Origin: CAYJMQ01 sp964371555
GTDB taxonomy: Bacteria; Bdellovibrionota; JACOXK01; 2-02-FULL-40-11
Length of the DNA stretch: 64,000 nucleotides
Direction: 5' to 3'
Assembly: GCA_964371555.1 (NCBI GenBank)
Contig: CAYJMQ010000004.1
Coordinates: forward strand, 1 to 64,000
Translations under genes and position numbers: made by a program
The notes under the pieces: generated by a model
Database searches by the model: none
The model's input: the letters and a program-made list of their open reading frames with translations, nothing else
Told to the model about the DNA's origin: nothing
Part shown: piece after piece, positions 43,857-51,131 of the stretch
Numbering within the stretch: position 1 is the first letter of the stretch
Layout: the number at the start of each line of letters is the position of its first letter

Positions 43857-44213
43857 TTATTCGAGACGGCTCGAAACCAACCGTATAAGCTCGTCAATTT
43901 TTTCTTCGATTTTAACCTTATTATTTTCTTTCATGGTCATTCGTACACAACTTCGAATATGTTGTTTTAAAATGGCCATTTCAATAAACTTAAGTCCCGC
44001 TGCGACGGCTTTAAATTGAATTAGGATATCGACACAATATCTCCGTTCTAAAATCATGTTTTCGATACCGCTCATCTGCCCTTTGACTTTGCTCAAGCGT
44101 GAAAGAAGTGATGTGTAATCAGGATGGTTTTTAGATGGGTCAGTGGGCACAGTTGCATCCTGGCAATGTTTACACTTTTTATGCGAATCACCTCCTAAAA
44201 TTACATTTTCCAT
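43857..44213 (-). CDS. csoR: CsoR-family metal-sensing repressor with Cys-rich N-terminus
   Basis: 118 aa from ATG 44213 (AAGGAG upstream). The open frame extends to 44249, but that ATG lies inside the operator palindrome. Three-helix DUF156 fold: LLSRLSKVKGQMSGIENMILERRYC, then KAVAAGLKFIEMAILKQHIRSC. Ligands Cys60, His85, Cys89 have spacing C-X24-H-X3-C with Tyr before the first Cys, matching the Cu(I)-CsoR site. An extra N-terminal segment carries HKKCKHC (Cys14, Cys17), not part of classical CsoR. It should repress both divergent operons until metal binds. Confidence 0.9.
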   Translation of the reverse strand: MENVILGGDSHKKCKHCQDATVPTDPSKNHPDYTSLLSRLSKVKGQMSGIENMILERRYCVDILIQFKAVAAGLKFIEMAILKQHIRSCVRMTMKENNKVKIEEKIDELIRLVSSRLE

Positions 44214-44240
44214 ATATAGAATTCTCCTTTCTCTCTTTCT

Positions 44241-44276
44241 TATTGACATATACCCTATGGGGGGTATATGTCAATA
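44241..44276. promoter_or_regulatory. CsoR operator overlapping symmetric divergent promoters
   Basis: TATTGACATATACCC (44241-44255) is the exact inverse of GGGTATATGTCAATA (44262-44276), centre TATGGG. The inner ATACCC...GGGTAT core is typical of CsoR sites. Each arm is also a promoter: TTGACA (44243-44248)-16-TATATG (44265-44270) rightward and the mirror image leftward. Confidence 0.8.
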
Positions 44277-44303
44277 AAACAATAAGAAATGAAGAGAGAG
44301 ATC

Positions 44304-44438
44304 ATGAAAAAATCAAAGGGGATTATATTTTACGTATTTGCCACACTCCCTCAGAGTTTTATGCTATGGAAACAGGTCAGGTGTTATGTTATGGCCCTGA
44401 CGGTGGAATTTGACTTTTTGGAAGGGGGATATTTATGA
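44304..44438 (+). CDS. 44-aa hydrophobic ORF leading the plus-strand metal operon
   Basis: Begins ATG 44304 after GAAGAGAGAG, about 27 nt from the predicted transcription start. Encodes MKKSKGIIFYVFATLPQSFM and continues with a Cys (RCYVMAL). It ends TGA 44436-44438, overlapping the start of the next gene, so it may be a coupled small membrane peptide or a leader. A second frame across the same DNA shows LPSEFYAMETGQVLCYG, so a decayed frameshifted gene is an alternative. Confidence 0.4.
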   Translation: MKKSKGIIFYVFATLPQSFMLWKQVRCYVMALTVEFDFLEGGYL

Positions 44439-45112
44439 TACGACATATTTTTTTAGGAACCTGGATCATAGGTTCATTGCTTATACTAGGGTGCCAAGAT
44501 GAAGATCAATCGTTTAAAGAGTTACAAAAAAAGACTGGAAAATTTGGTATGGAAGGCGAGTTTGAAGCAGAAAATGAAAGGGCCATTAAAATGGAAGAGG
44601 ATCTTTCCAGAAGACATCATTTTTATCAGTCCTTAAAAGGAACGTATGAAGGAACTCTTCAAGAAGAAGGCGGAAGTTTTAATTTAAGAATTACTTTTGC
44701 TCCTAGTCTTCCACCATATCCGAAAGATCCTAGTCGCATTAGAACTATTGAGGAAATAACATCAGATCTTACAAATTTGTATTTTAATGTACAAGTCATT
44801 CAATGGAGTCCTCAAAATCCTCTAACTTCTGTAGGATGTCGGGTAGAAGGGGTCAGACCAGATATGATTACAGGAGAAGTTTTTATCTCTTCAGAAATTT
44901 GTCCCAATTTTTATGCTCTTCTTTTATCTGATGCCACCTCTCAAGATAGCATAGGAACATTAAACAATAATCAAGAGAAAGAACTTGCAACAAGCCTTGC
45001 TCAAGCCATTATTGAAGGTCAACTCACAACGGTTTCTCAAATTCAAGGTCAAGTACGTCCTACGACAAATGCTGCTATTTATGAGTTTATCGCAAAAAGG
45101 GTTGAGATGTGA
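44435..45112 (+). CDS. Lipoprotein of the metal-responsive operon, unknown function
   Basis: 225 aa. Lipobox LLILGCQDE (Cys20). The mature part starts with a charged helical linker and then strands (YQSLKGTYEGTLQEEGGSFNLRITFAPSLPPYP, NLYFNVQVIQWSPQNPLTSVGCRVEGVRPDMITGEVFISSEICPNFYALLL). GTYEGTL...FNLRI resembles small lipocalin/avidin-like barrels, but no family is certain. It has GGGGGAT upstream and GTGA overlap with the TolC-like gene. AT-rich. Confidence 0.6.
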   Translation: MIRHIFLGTWIIGSLLILGCQDEDQSFKELQKKTGKFGMEGEFEAENERAIKMEEDLSRRHHFYQSLKGTYEGTLQEEGGSFNLRITFAPSLPPYPKDPSRIRTIEEITSDLTNLYFNVQVIQWSPQNPLTSVGCRVEGVRPDMITGEVFISSEICPNFYALLLSDATSQDSIGTLNNNQEKELATSLAQAIIEGQLTTVSQIQGQVRPTTNAAIYEFIAKRVEM

Positions 45113-46383
45113 AGAATATCCTTAATGCTTTTTTTATTTTCTTCTTTTCTTTATTTTCTTTGGAATCTTTGGCTTCATCTGACTCTTTAACTATCTCTCT
45201 TGAAGAGATTACTCAAAAAATAAGTACAGAAAATTATCTGGTTTTAGAAAATGCCCAGCGTGTTTATCAGGCAAAAGAAGCCATCGAAGTTTCGAGAGGA
45301 AATCTTCTTCCTCATCTTAACTTTTGGAAAGTAGCTGCAATCACTTTTGAACCGATGGCAGCTATTGGCATGGTTGAAGATATAGCTCCCTTTTTGGTAC
45401 CTGCAAATTGGTTTAGAGTTAAAGAACAAGAGATACTTTATTTGGCTACTCAAGAATCTTATCGAGCTCTCTGGGCCAATGAATTGATGACTGGTCGAAA
45501 TCTCTATTTTAAAATTTTGTTTGATGAAATTCTTTTGGAAAAAATTCAGGAAAATAAAAATCTAATTAATCAAATTTTGAATATTTCAAAAATGCGAGAG
45601 AAATTAGGCGGACAAAGGCAAACTATTTCTCAAGATATTGAGGTAAGAGTTTTAGCCCTCCAGGAAGATATTCGATCTTTAGAAGTTTTAATCAATGAGG
45701 AACTTAATTCTCTTTCTTATTTGATGGGACATGCAAGTGAGGTGGAAATTAAACCACAACCCATTGATCTTCCCGAATTTGAAAATTTTGAACCGTTGAA
45801 TTACACAGATTTTGAATTTAGAGTGCTAGATACAGCTCCTGAATTGAGACAGATGGAATATTTAGTGAAGGTAGCTGACTTGGTTAAAAAAGAAGAAGAG
45901 TTTTCATTTTTAGGGGGATCGAATTTAAGTCGAGGCGTTGCAGGAGGAGTTTTTGATGGACTTCCAATGGGTGTAGGAGGGCTTGGATTTGGGCTTGCCC
46001 CTGCAATTCGTGTGGCTAAGGCGCAAAAAGAAATTTTAAAAATTCAAAAAAGAGGAATCGAAGAGGTTCTTAAAAGGCAACTTAAAAATTTAGTCAATAA
46101 TTATAATTTAGACTTAGAAAATCATGTGAATTTAAAAAGACGCTCAGAGCTTACAAAAAATATTTTAGACAACCTCTTTAGAAGATTAACCTTGGGAGAA
46201 GAAATAGAAGTTTTAGATCTTGTGGAAGCTTCAAGAAATTATATTCAAGCATCCAGTTCCTTTTTTGCCATCAATTATCGTTTTTTAGCCAATGAAGATA
46301 AGCTTTCACGTCTTATTTTTCATGGAGACTATGATAAAAAGCCAGCCGGTTTAGAAGAAGTAGAAAAGAGAAGCAAAGAATAA
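45109..46383 (+). CDS. Second TolC-family protein of the island
   Basis: 424 aa, GTG start overlapping the previous TGA. Signal peptide, then a TolC-type repeat architecture: ISLEEITQKISTENYLVLENAQRVYQAKEAIEVSRGNLLPHLNFW, a long coiled coil (EILLEKIQENKNLINQILNISKMREKLGGQRQTISQDIEVRVLALQEDIRSLEVLINEELNSLSYLMGH), a Gly-rich loop (GGVFDGLPMGVGGLGFGLAP) and a second coiled coil. No inner-membrane pump or adaptor gene accompanies it on this strand. It shares its length with the TolC-like protein on the other arm but little sequence. Confidence 0.75.
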   Translation: MKNILNAFFIFFFSLFSLESLASSDSLTISLEEITQKISTENYLVLENAQRVYQAKEAIEVSRGNLLPHLNFWKVAAITFEPMAAIGMVEDIAPFLVPANWFRVKEQEILYLATQESYRALWANELMTGRNLYFKILFDEILLEKIQENKNLINQILNISKMREKLGGQRQTISQDIEVRVLALQEDIRSLEVLINEELNSLSYLMGHASEVEIKPQPIDLPEFENFEPLNYTDFEFRVLDTAPELRQMEYLVKVADLVKKEEEFSFLGGSNLSRGVAGGVFDGLPMGVGGLGFGLAPAIRVAKAQKEILKIQKRGIEEVLKRQLKNLVNNYNLDLENHVNLKRRSELTKNILDNLFRRLTLGEEIEVLDLVEASRNYIQASSSFFAINYRFLANEDKLSRLIFHGDYDKKPAGLEEVEKRSKE

Positions 46384-46851
46384 ATGAAAAAAATTTTAAA
46401 ACTCAGTTTTTTATTTTTAATTTTTACAGGATGTAACGAAGAGGAGGAAATTCAAAAATGGATTGATAAGGTAGATAATCTCCGATCAAAAGTAGAACAA
46501 GAATTACCTATTACTCCCTATCAAGATTCTCAACATCAGGCTTTTAAAGAATACTTTTCCGAACTTAATCAAATGATATTAAAATTAGGGGATGATGAAG
46601 AACTCATAAAGCCATTTAATGGGGTTGTTTCAAAAAGTGATTTGGTCGTTTTATGTCCGAAAATCTTTTTGTCTAAAGAAAATTGGATGCTTCTCATGGG
46701 AAGATGTCAAAAAAATCGTTTCTTTTTATGTGCTGAAGAAGTTCGTTCTTATCCTACCATCGTCTCTCGGCTCAGAGAACACTTAGGTACGGAACAACAA
46801 AAAAGATTTGACGAAGTATCAGCATGTCGGGAAATATCAGAAGTTCAATAG
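46384..46851 (+). CDS. Second lipoprotein of the metal-responsive operon
   Basis: 155 aa. Lipobox LIFTGCNEE (Cys17), then a helical acidic region (IQKWIDKVDNLRSKVEQEL) and four Cys in the C-terminal half (LVVLCPKIF, GRCQKNRFFLCAEEV, VSACREI). It starts immediately after the preceding stop. I recognise no family. The Cys residues would suit disulphides or Cu(I) binding; this is inference. Confidence 0.55.
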   Translation: MKKILKLSFLFLIFTGCNEEEEIQKWIDKVDNLRSKVEQELPITPYQDSQHQAFKEYFSELNQMILKLGDDEELIKPFNGVVSKSDLVVLCPKIFLSKENWMLLMGRCQKNRFFLCAEEVRSYPTIVSRLREHLGTEQQKRFDEVSACREISEVQ

Positions 46852-46867
46852 ATGTGAAATATCACAT
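46852..46867. terminator. Short hairpin between converging genes
   Basis: ATGTGA (46852-46857) pairs with TCACAT (46862-46867) around AATA, straight after the lipoprotein stop. It looks like a CRP half-site pair but has N4, not N6, spacing and lies at converging gene ends. Confidence 0.35.
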
Positions 46868-46873
46868 GTTACA

Positions 46874-47209
46874 TTACATTTTAATAGTGGCTCCTTTTAC
46901 ACCTTCCAACGTAGAAGCCTCTACCTCGATTGATCCACCAAATGTCCAACGTTTAAAAAGTATACACCATCGCCCTTGAAAATCAGTCAGTGTTGTATAA
47001 TAAGATTCATCATGTTTTACAGTTACCAATAGCGGCTTTTTACCTTCCGGATGAGTAGCTGTTCCACAAGCTTCTAGAGCACCATTCCCCCTAATGTTCG
47101 TGAGAGAGGTTATTTTTAAATCTATCTCTTTTGCAAAAGCCCCTTTTATATTTATAAGGCCTAAAACAATTGCAACACAAAATCCAATATTTATTACCAT
47201 TTTCTTCAT
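46874..47209 (-). CDS. Small exported beta-rich protein of unknown function
   Basis: 111 aa from ATG 47209, six nt after GGAGG; in-frame ATGs at 47215 and 47236 are less well placed. Signal peptide to INIKGAFA. The mature part (EIDLKITSLTNIRGNGALEACGTATHPEGKKPLLVTVKHDESYYTTLTDFQGRWCILFKRW...) reads like a small Ig/carboxypeptidase-regulatory-like beta sandwich with two Cys. It lies on the opposite strand at the right edge of the AT-rich island. Confidence 0.55.
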   Translation of the reverse strand: MKKMVINIGFCVAIVLGLINIKGAFAKEIDLKITSLTNIRGNGALEACGTATHPEGKKPLLVTVKHDESYYTTLTDFQGRWCILFKRWTFGGSIEVEASTLEGVKGATIKM

Positions 47210-47319
47210 TTTCATCCTCCATTGGGTAATATGCAAAATTTCCGCGATTAAGTCCAGTCAACTTCCATGTAGTTTTTTGCGATGAGTGATTTTTAAATGA
47301 CACAACTCCTATTTTTTGC

Positions 47320-47348
47320 TTGTCATGAGAACAGCGCTTTTCTATACT
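47320..47348 (+). promoter_or_regulatory. Promoter of apt with near-zero leader
   Basis: TTGTCA (47320-47325), 17 nt, TATACT (47343-47348). The expected start near 47355 leaves 3 nt before ATG 47358. Upstream start candidates of the apt frame (TTG 47316) lie inside the promoter. Confidence 0.6.
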
Positions 47349-47357
47349 CCGCTTGAG

Positions 47358-47873
47358 ATGGATTCAATACGGGAGAAAATCCGGGATATTCCTGACTTTC
47401 CCAAAAAGGGGGTTATTTTTAAAGATATTACCCCTCTTCTGAATGACGCGAAGATATTCAAAAAAGTAATCAGCATCTTTCTTGAATGCTACCAAAATGA
47501 AAAAATTGATAAGGTGGTGGCGATTGAATCGCGTGGATTTATTTTTGGTTCGGTTTTGGCCTATGAGCTCAACGCGGGTCTTTGCGTGGTTCGAAAAATG
47601 GGAAAACTCCCATATAAGACAATCAAGAAATCGTACGACTTGGAATATGGAACAGACCACCTTGAAATTCACGAAGACTCCATTAAAGCGGGGGAACGGG
47701 TCTTGATTGTCGATGATCTTCTGGCAACCGGCGGAACTGCGGAGGCGGTCATTCATCTCGTAAAAGAGCTTGGCGGAACGGTTGCGGGTCTTGCCTTCCT
47801 GATTGAGCTGCGGTTTCTCAAAGGGAGAGAGAAACTCAAAGGCTACGATATCTATACGATGATTCAGTATTAA
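47358..47873 (+). CDS. apt: Adenine phosphoribosyltransferase
   Basis: 171 aa from ATG 47358 (MDSIREKIRDIPDFPKKGVIFKDITPLL), the usual Apt start. Family motifs VVAIESRGFIFG, RKMGKLPYKTIKKSYDLEYG and the PRPP-binding loop VLIVDDLLATGGTAEA are complete. It salvages adenine to AMP. No ribosome binding site; the promoter ends 9 nt before the start. It converges on the C13-like peptidase gene with a 4-nt overlap. Confidence 0.95.
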   Translation: MDSIREKIRDIPDFPKKGVIFKDITPLLNDAKIFKKVISIFLECYQNEKIDKVVAIESRGFIFGSVLAYELNAGLCVVRKMGKLPYKTIKKSYDLEYGTDHLEIHEDSIKAGERVLIVDDLLATGGTAEAVIHLVKELGGTVAGLAFLIELRFLKGREKLKGYDIYTMIQY

Positions 47874-48826
47874 TCGTCAAAAGGGATATCAAGAGGTTCC
47901 ATCAAAGGGGACGGCGCCAGATCCTTTATTTGAAAACATTCAAAAACAGGGAGTGAGCAGTCAGCATAGGGAGCCACACGAAAATCTGCTACCTTGAAAC
48001 ATGCATAAGTGTAGGCCTCTTCGAGAGAAACAATTCCGCTGCCATCAAAGTCTGCTTCTGGAATCAGCGGACCTTCTGGATAGCTCCCATTTAAAGCGGA
48101 AAAAAAATGATAGGTGAAAACCCCAAAATCGTAGGCTTCGCACTTCTGTGCCTCAGTATCAGTATAACGTTCCCCGTTCTTAAAAGGAGCCCAATAGCTT
48201 TTTTTGCTCTCATCAGCCGAAGCAAAAAAAAGATACTCGCGGCCATTATTGTCCAAGATTTCTCTACCAAAAACTTCTATAAAAGAACCGCTATAACAAG
48301 CCTCTATAAAAAGGGTGATCTCCTGCGACCCGTGAAAGTTTTTCTTAAGCCACTCTTTCAATTCGACGCTTTCAATATCTTTATTTTCCCCGATGATTGA
48401 TTCCAGACAAAGCCTGCTCTTTAACCCATGCATGGTAAAGTAGAGAAAAATTTGCGCGTTATGGTTTTTAACTTTTTCTCCAAGCTCTTTAAAGGCATCA
48501 GCGACATTGTTAAATGTCGTCCCCCATTTCACATCCCATCTTCCATCCCCGTCTAAATCAGGGAGCGTGTTTTTCAAGCCGCCATCTTTCCAGGCCAAAG
48601 AAACCAAGGGGCTTACCACAATGATATTTTCTTTTGGCACCCCCCTTTTTATCAGAGTCAAATAAACAAGTTTCAAATTGTTGGTTGTCCAGGGCTCTTT
48701 TGATCCTTGAACCAGAATCGCATACGTCTGATCCCCCCCCTCCAAAGTTCTCTCATCTTCGGGATTTGGCCAACAGAGAGAAGGAAAAAAAATGGGAAAA
48801 AGCATCAAAAATAAGAGTCCTCTCAT
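47870..48826 (-). CDS. Exported C13/caspase-like cysteine peptidase with EF-hand-like loops
   Basis: 318 aa from ATG 48826 (AGGAG ribosome binding site); the frame opens two codons earlier. Signal peptide ends near LCWPNP. The caspase/legumain-like core reads TYAILVQGSKEPWTTNNLKLVYLTLIKRGVPKENIIV, the catalytic His in FTMHG (His133) and the Cys in IEACYSGSF (Cys177); EACxSG is the C13/gingipain-type motif. Two acidic calcium-type loops flank it: DLDGDGRWD (about 90) and DFDGSGIVSLEEA (about 265). Preceded by an exact sigma-54 promoter. Substrate unknown. Confidence 0.85.
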   Translation of the reverse strand: MRGLLFLMLFPIFFPSLCWPNPEDERTLEGGDQTYAILVQGSKEPWTTNNLKLVYLTLIKRGVPKENIIVVSPLVSLAWKDGGLKNTLPDLDGDGRWDVKWGTTFNNVADAFKELGEKVKNHNAQIFLYFTMHGLKSRLCLESIIGENKDIESVELKEWLKKNFHGSQEITLFIEACYSGSFIEVFGREILDNNGREYLFFASADESKKSYWAPFKNGERYTDTEAQKCEAYDFGVFTYHFFSALNGSYPEGPLIPEADFDGSGIVSLEEAYTYACFKVADFRVAPYADCSLPVFECFQIKDLAPSPLMEPLDIPFDD

Positions 48827-48850
48827 AAACAATCTCCTAGTATATGCTTC

Positions 48851-48866
48851 TGCAACAGACGTGCCA
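48851..48866 (-). promoter_or_regulatory. Sigma-54 (RpoN) promoter of the C13-like peptidase gene
   Basis: On the minus strand the 16-mer TGGCACGTCTGTTGCA matches TGGCAC-N5-TTGCW at every defined base (-24 GG, -12 GC). The predicted start near 48840 is 14 nt before the ATG, with the AGGAG ribosome binding site in between. Confidence 0.8.
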
Positions 48867-48987
48867 CAATATAACTTTTCTACTTTAAAAAATTATGATG
48901 TTATTTCATAAGGTTAAAAAGTTCCCGACTTAAAGTGTTGGCCGTCATCCGGCAAAAAATGACATTTTTTGTCGCGCGGCAGCCGAC

Positions 48988-49617
48988 TTATGGCAAATAA
49001 TTGATCGGATTTTGCGGCTCTTCGAAGCGGCGGATTTCGAAATGGAGATGGGGGCCGGTGGAGCGGCCGGTGGAGCCGATGCGCGCAATCGCCTGCCCTC
49101 TTTGGACCCTCATCCCTTTTGTGACGAGAAGTTTTGAGGCGTGCGCGTAAACAGTCGAAATACCGTGCCCATGGTAAATAATGACAACATTCCCATAACC
49201 AGGATCCTCTCCACTGTGAATGACTTTCCCTGAACGAACCGCCTTGATTTTTGAACCGAAAGGGGCCAGGATATCGATGCCGTTGTGGAATGTCCCCCAC
49301 CTTCTCCCATATTCAGAAGAAACAACCCCTCTGACAGGCCAGATAAAGAGATGGCTTTTCCGCTCCCCCCTAAAAGATTCTCCATACGATGCTTTGAGCG
49401 GTCCACGGGGTTCCGACAGATTTATCTGTGGTTCATTTGGAGAAACAGCGATTTTTTCAAGGGAAGGGTTAAGCCCGGCAAGCCTCTCTAAGTCGATCTG
49501 ATACCGGTGGCAAATACGCGGAACCGTCTCCCCCTTTTCGACTGTATGTTTATTCTGCGGATTTTCAAAATGCGCACAGCCAACGCAAACCAAAAGCGCT
49601 AAATAAAAATATTTCAT
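48988..49617 (-). CDS. LysM-M23 lipoprotein, NlpD-like
   Basis: 209 aa. Lipobox VCVGCAH (Cys14). LysM domain HTVEKGETVPRICHRYQIDLERLAGLNPSLE (about 24-54), then the M23/LytM domain: SSEYGRRWGTFHNGIDILAPFGSKIKAVRSGKVIHSG (His/Asp zinc ligands) and GPHLHFEIR. Both zinc-binding HxxxD and HxH motifs are intact, so it may cleave peptidoglycan, unlike E. coli NlpD which lacks them. The order surE-yqaA-nlpD on one strand echoes the surE-pcm-nlpD cluster. Confidence 0.9.
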   Translation of the reverse strand: MKYFYLALLVCVGCAHFENPQNKHTVEKGETVPRICHRYQIDLERLAGLNPSLEKIAVSPNEPQINLSEPRGPLKASYGESFRGERKSHLFIWPVRGVVSSEYGRRWGTFHNGIDILAPFGSKIKAVRSGKVIHSGEDPGYGNVVIIYHGHGISTVYAHASKLLVTKGMRVQRGQAIARIGSTGRSTGPHLHFEIRRFEEPQNPINYLP

Positions 49618-49647
49618 TTCAATTTACTTATCGGACTAATCGAGATG

Positions 49648-50238
49648 TTAATTTAAAAATACGTTGACAAGATAAAAACCTAAAATAAGCAAAGCAAAAA
49701 AGAGCAGGGTCAGGAGATTAAAATATCTATCAATAAATTCTTTAATGGATTCGCCAAAAAAATAGATGAGCAGCCCCACCAAAAAAAACCGCGCCGAACG
49801 GCTGAGAAGAGAGGCTATGACAAATACGCCAAAATGGATCGAAAAGGCCCCTGAAGCGATTGTGAAGAGCTTATAAGGAATCGGCGTAAAACCTGCAACC
49901 GCGATGGCCCAGGCATCGTATTTTTGAAAAAGAATTTTGACATGCTCATATTGCGCCTCAAGTCCATAAAAATTAAGAATCGGCCAGCCAATGAGCGACA
50001 TAAGATAAACGCCGATGGCATACCCCGCCATTCCCCCCAAAACAGAGGCGACAGATGAAACAGACGCATAAAAAAATGAGCGTTTCGGTCGTGAAATTGA
50101 AAGGGCGATCTGCAGCACATCCGGGGGGACCGGGAAAAAAGACGACTCGGCAAATGAAATTCCAAAAAGCGCGGGTGTTCCATAGGGGGTATGCGCCCAG
50201 TGGAGAACCCAATTATAAAGAGTTTTGAGTAGTTTCAT
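49648..50238 (-). CDS. DedA/VTT-family membrane protein, YqaA-like
   Basis: 196 aa, about five hydrophobic segments. The VTT (SNARE-associated) pattern is seen in FAESSFFPVPPDVLQIALSI, SVLGGMAGYAIGVYLM and GFTPIPYKLFTIASGAF, with the conserved E..FFP.P and F.PIP(Y/F)K motifs. DedA-type proteins are linked to lipid scrambling and proton-gradient maintenance. Overlaps the surE 3' end by 26 nt. Confidence 0.88.
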   Translation of the reverse strand: MKLLKTLYNWVLHWAHTPYGTPALFGISFAESSFFPVPPDVLQIALSISRPKRSFFYASVSSVASVLGGMAGYAIGVYLMSLIGWPILNFYGLEAQYEHVKILFQKYDAWAIAVAGFTPIPYKLFTIASGAFSIHFGVFVIASLLSRSARFFLVGLLIYFFGESIKEFIDRYFNLLTLLFFALLILGFYLVNVFLN

Positions 50239-50998
50239 GCAGCGTTTTCAAATTCCATTTTTTTAGGCGGCGGATTGTTTCATGATGGGTTGCATCAATA
50301 TGGAGAGGGGTTACAGAAACATAGCGCTCATTAATGGCCTTGCAGTCGGTGTCCCCTTTTTGGTCATAGCCAAGATATTTCCCCCCCAGCCAATAGTAAT
50401 TTCTCCCTCTCGGATCTTTTTGTTCCATGATCCGGTCGCTATAATATCGGAAACCGGTTCTGACGACACGAATTCCTTTAATATCCCGAAGCGGCAGCTC
50501 CGGGACATTGACATTTAAAAGAACCTGCTCAGGGAGCCCTGTTTTCAAAACCTGTTTTGCAATCTGATACGCATATTCCGCGGCAGGGCCAAAATCGATA
50601 TCGTTATCAAGACCTTCATGGACCAGGGAAATGGCGATCGCGGGAACTTTCAAAAAAGTTGCCTCCCGGGCAACCGCAACGGTTCCCGAATAGTGTGTGT
50701 CACTGCCGAGATTGGCCCCCCGGTTAATCCCTGAAACCACAAGATCGGGCTTTGATCGAAGAAGCTTTTTAATCCCGATATAGGCGCAATCGGCCGGGGT
50801 TCCATTGATAGAATAAAAACCGGAATGGATCGATTCAACCCGGATCGGTTTATGAAGCGTGAGCGAGTGCCCCGTCGTCGACCGCTCCTGAGAAGGAGCA
50901 ATGACCGTCACTTTTCCAAGTCGTTTCAGGCTTTCAGCAAGAACCTGAAGTCCCGGCGCTAAAATCCCATCATCATTCGAAATAAGTATGGAAGGCAT
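50213..50998 (-). CDS. surE: 5'/3'-nucleotidase SurE
   Basis: 261 aa. Metal site ISNDDGI at the N-terminus, VIAPSQERSTTGHSLTL, INGTPADC, SGINRGANLGSDTHYSGTVAVAREA and SVTPLHID are all diagnostic. SurE dephosphorylates nucleoside monophosphates in stationary phase. It is preceded by a 40-aa basic ORF 5 nt upstream and followed by yqaA. Confidence 0.96.
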   Translation of the reverse strand: MPSILISNDDGILAPGLQVLAESLKRLGKVTVIAPSQERSTTGHSLTLHKPIRVESIHSGFYSINGTPADCAYIGIKKLLRSKPDLVVSGINRGANLGSDTHYSGTVAVAREATFLKVPAIAISLVHEGLDNDIDFGPAAEYAYQIAKQVLKTGLPEQVLLNVNVPELPLRDIKGIRVVRTGFRYYSDRIMEQKDPRGRNYYWLGGKYLGYDQKGDTDCKAINERYVSVTPLHIDATHHETIRRLKKWNLKTLHETTQNSL

Positions 50999-51003
50999 CG
51001 AGA

Positions 51004-51126
51004 CTATTTCGTAGGAAGCTTTGGCGGTGTTGTGCCAAACTTTTTTATTTTCTTTTTTCTTTTTTTCCCAAGCTTCGTTTTTTTGCGAAGCCTTCGAATC
51101 TCAGTCATGCGTGTATTTGAGACCAT
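51004..51126 (-). CDS. 40-aa highly basic protein
   Basis: Reads MVSNTRMTEIRRLRKKTKLG then a Lys/Arg-rich tract and GTTPPKLPTK, stop TAG at 51004-51006. AAAGGA lies 8 nt before ATG 51126. It fills the gap between the epimerase stop (51132) and surE start (50998) with 5 nt on each side, which supports a real gene. Function unknown; the composition suggests nucleic-acid or ribosome binding. Confidence 0.55.
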   Translation of the reverse strand: MVSNTRMTEIRRLRKKTKLGKKRKKKIKKFGTTPPKLPTK

Positions 51127-51131
51127 ATAAT

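Noticed and set aside
44135..44413. 92-aa ORF on the plus strand through the CsoR operator
   Set aside because: Its first half is antisense to csoR and crosses the divergent promoters; only its 3' part might be a decayed fragment.
46852..46867. TGTGA/TCACA pair as a CRP/FNR-type operator
   Set aside because: Spacing is four, not six, and it lies between converging gene ends, so a hairpin fits better.
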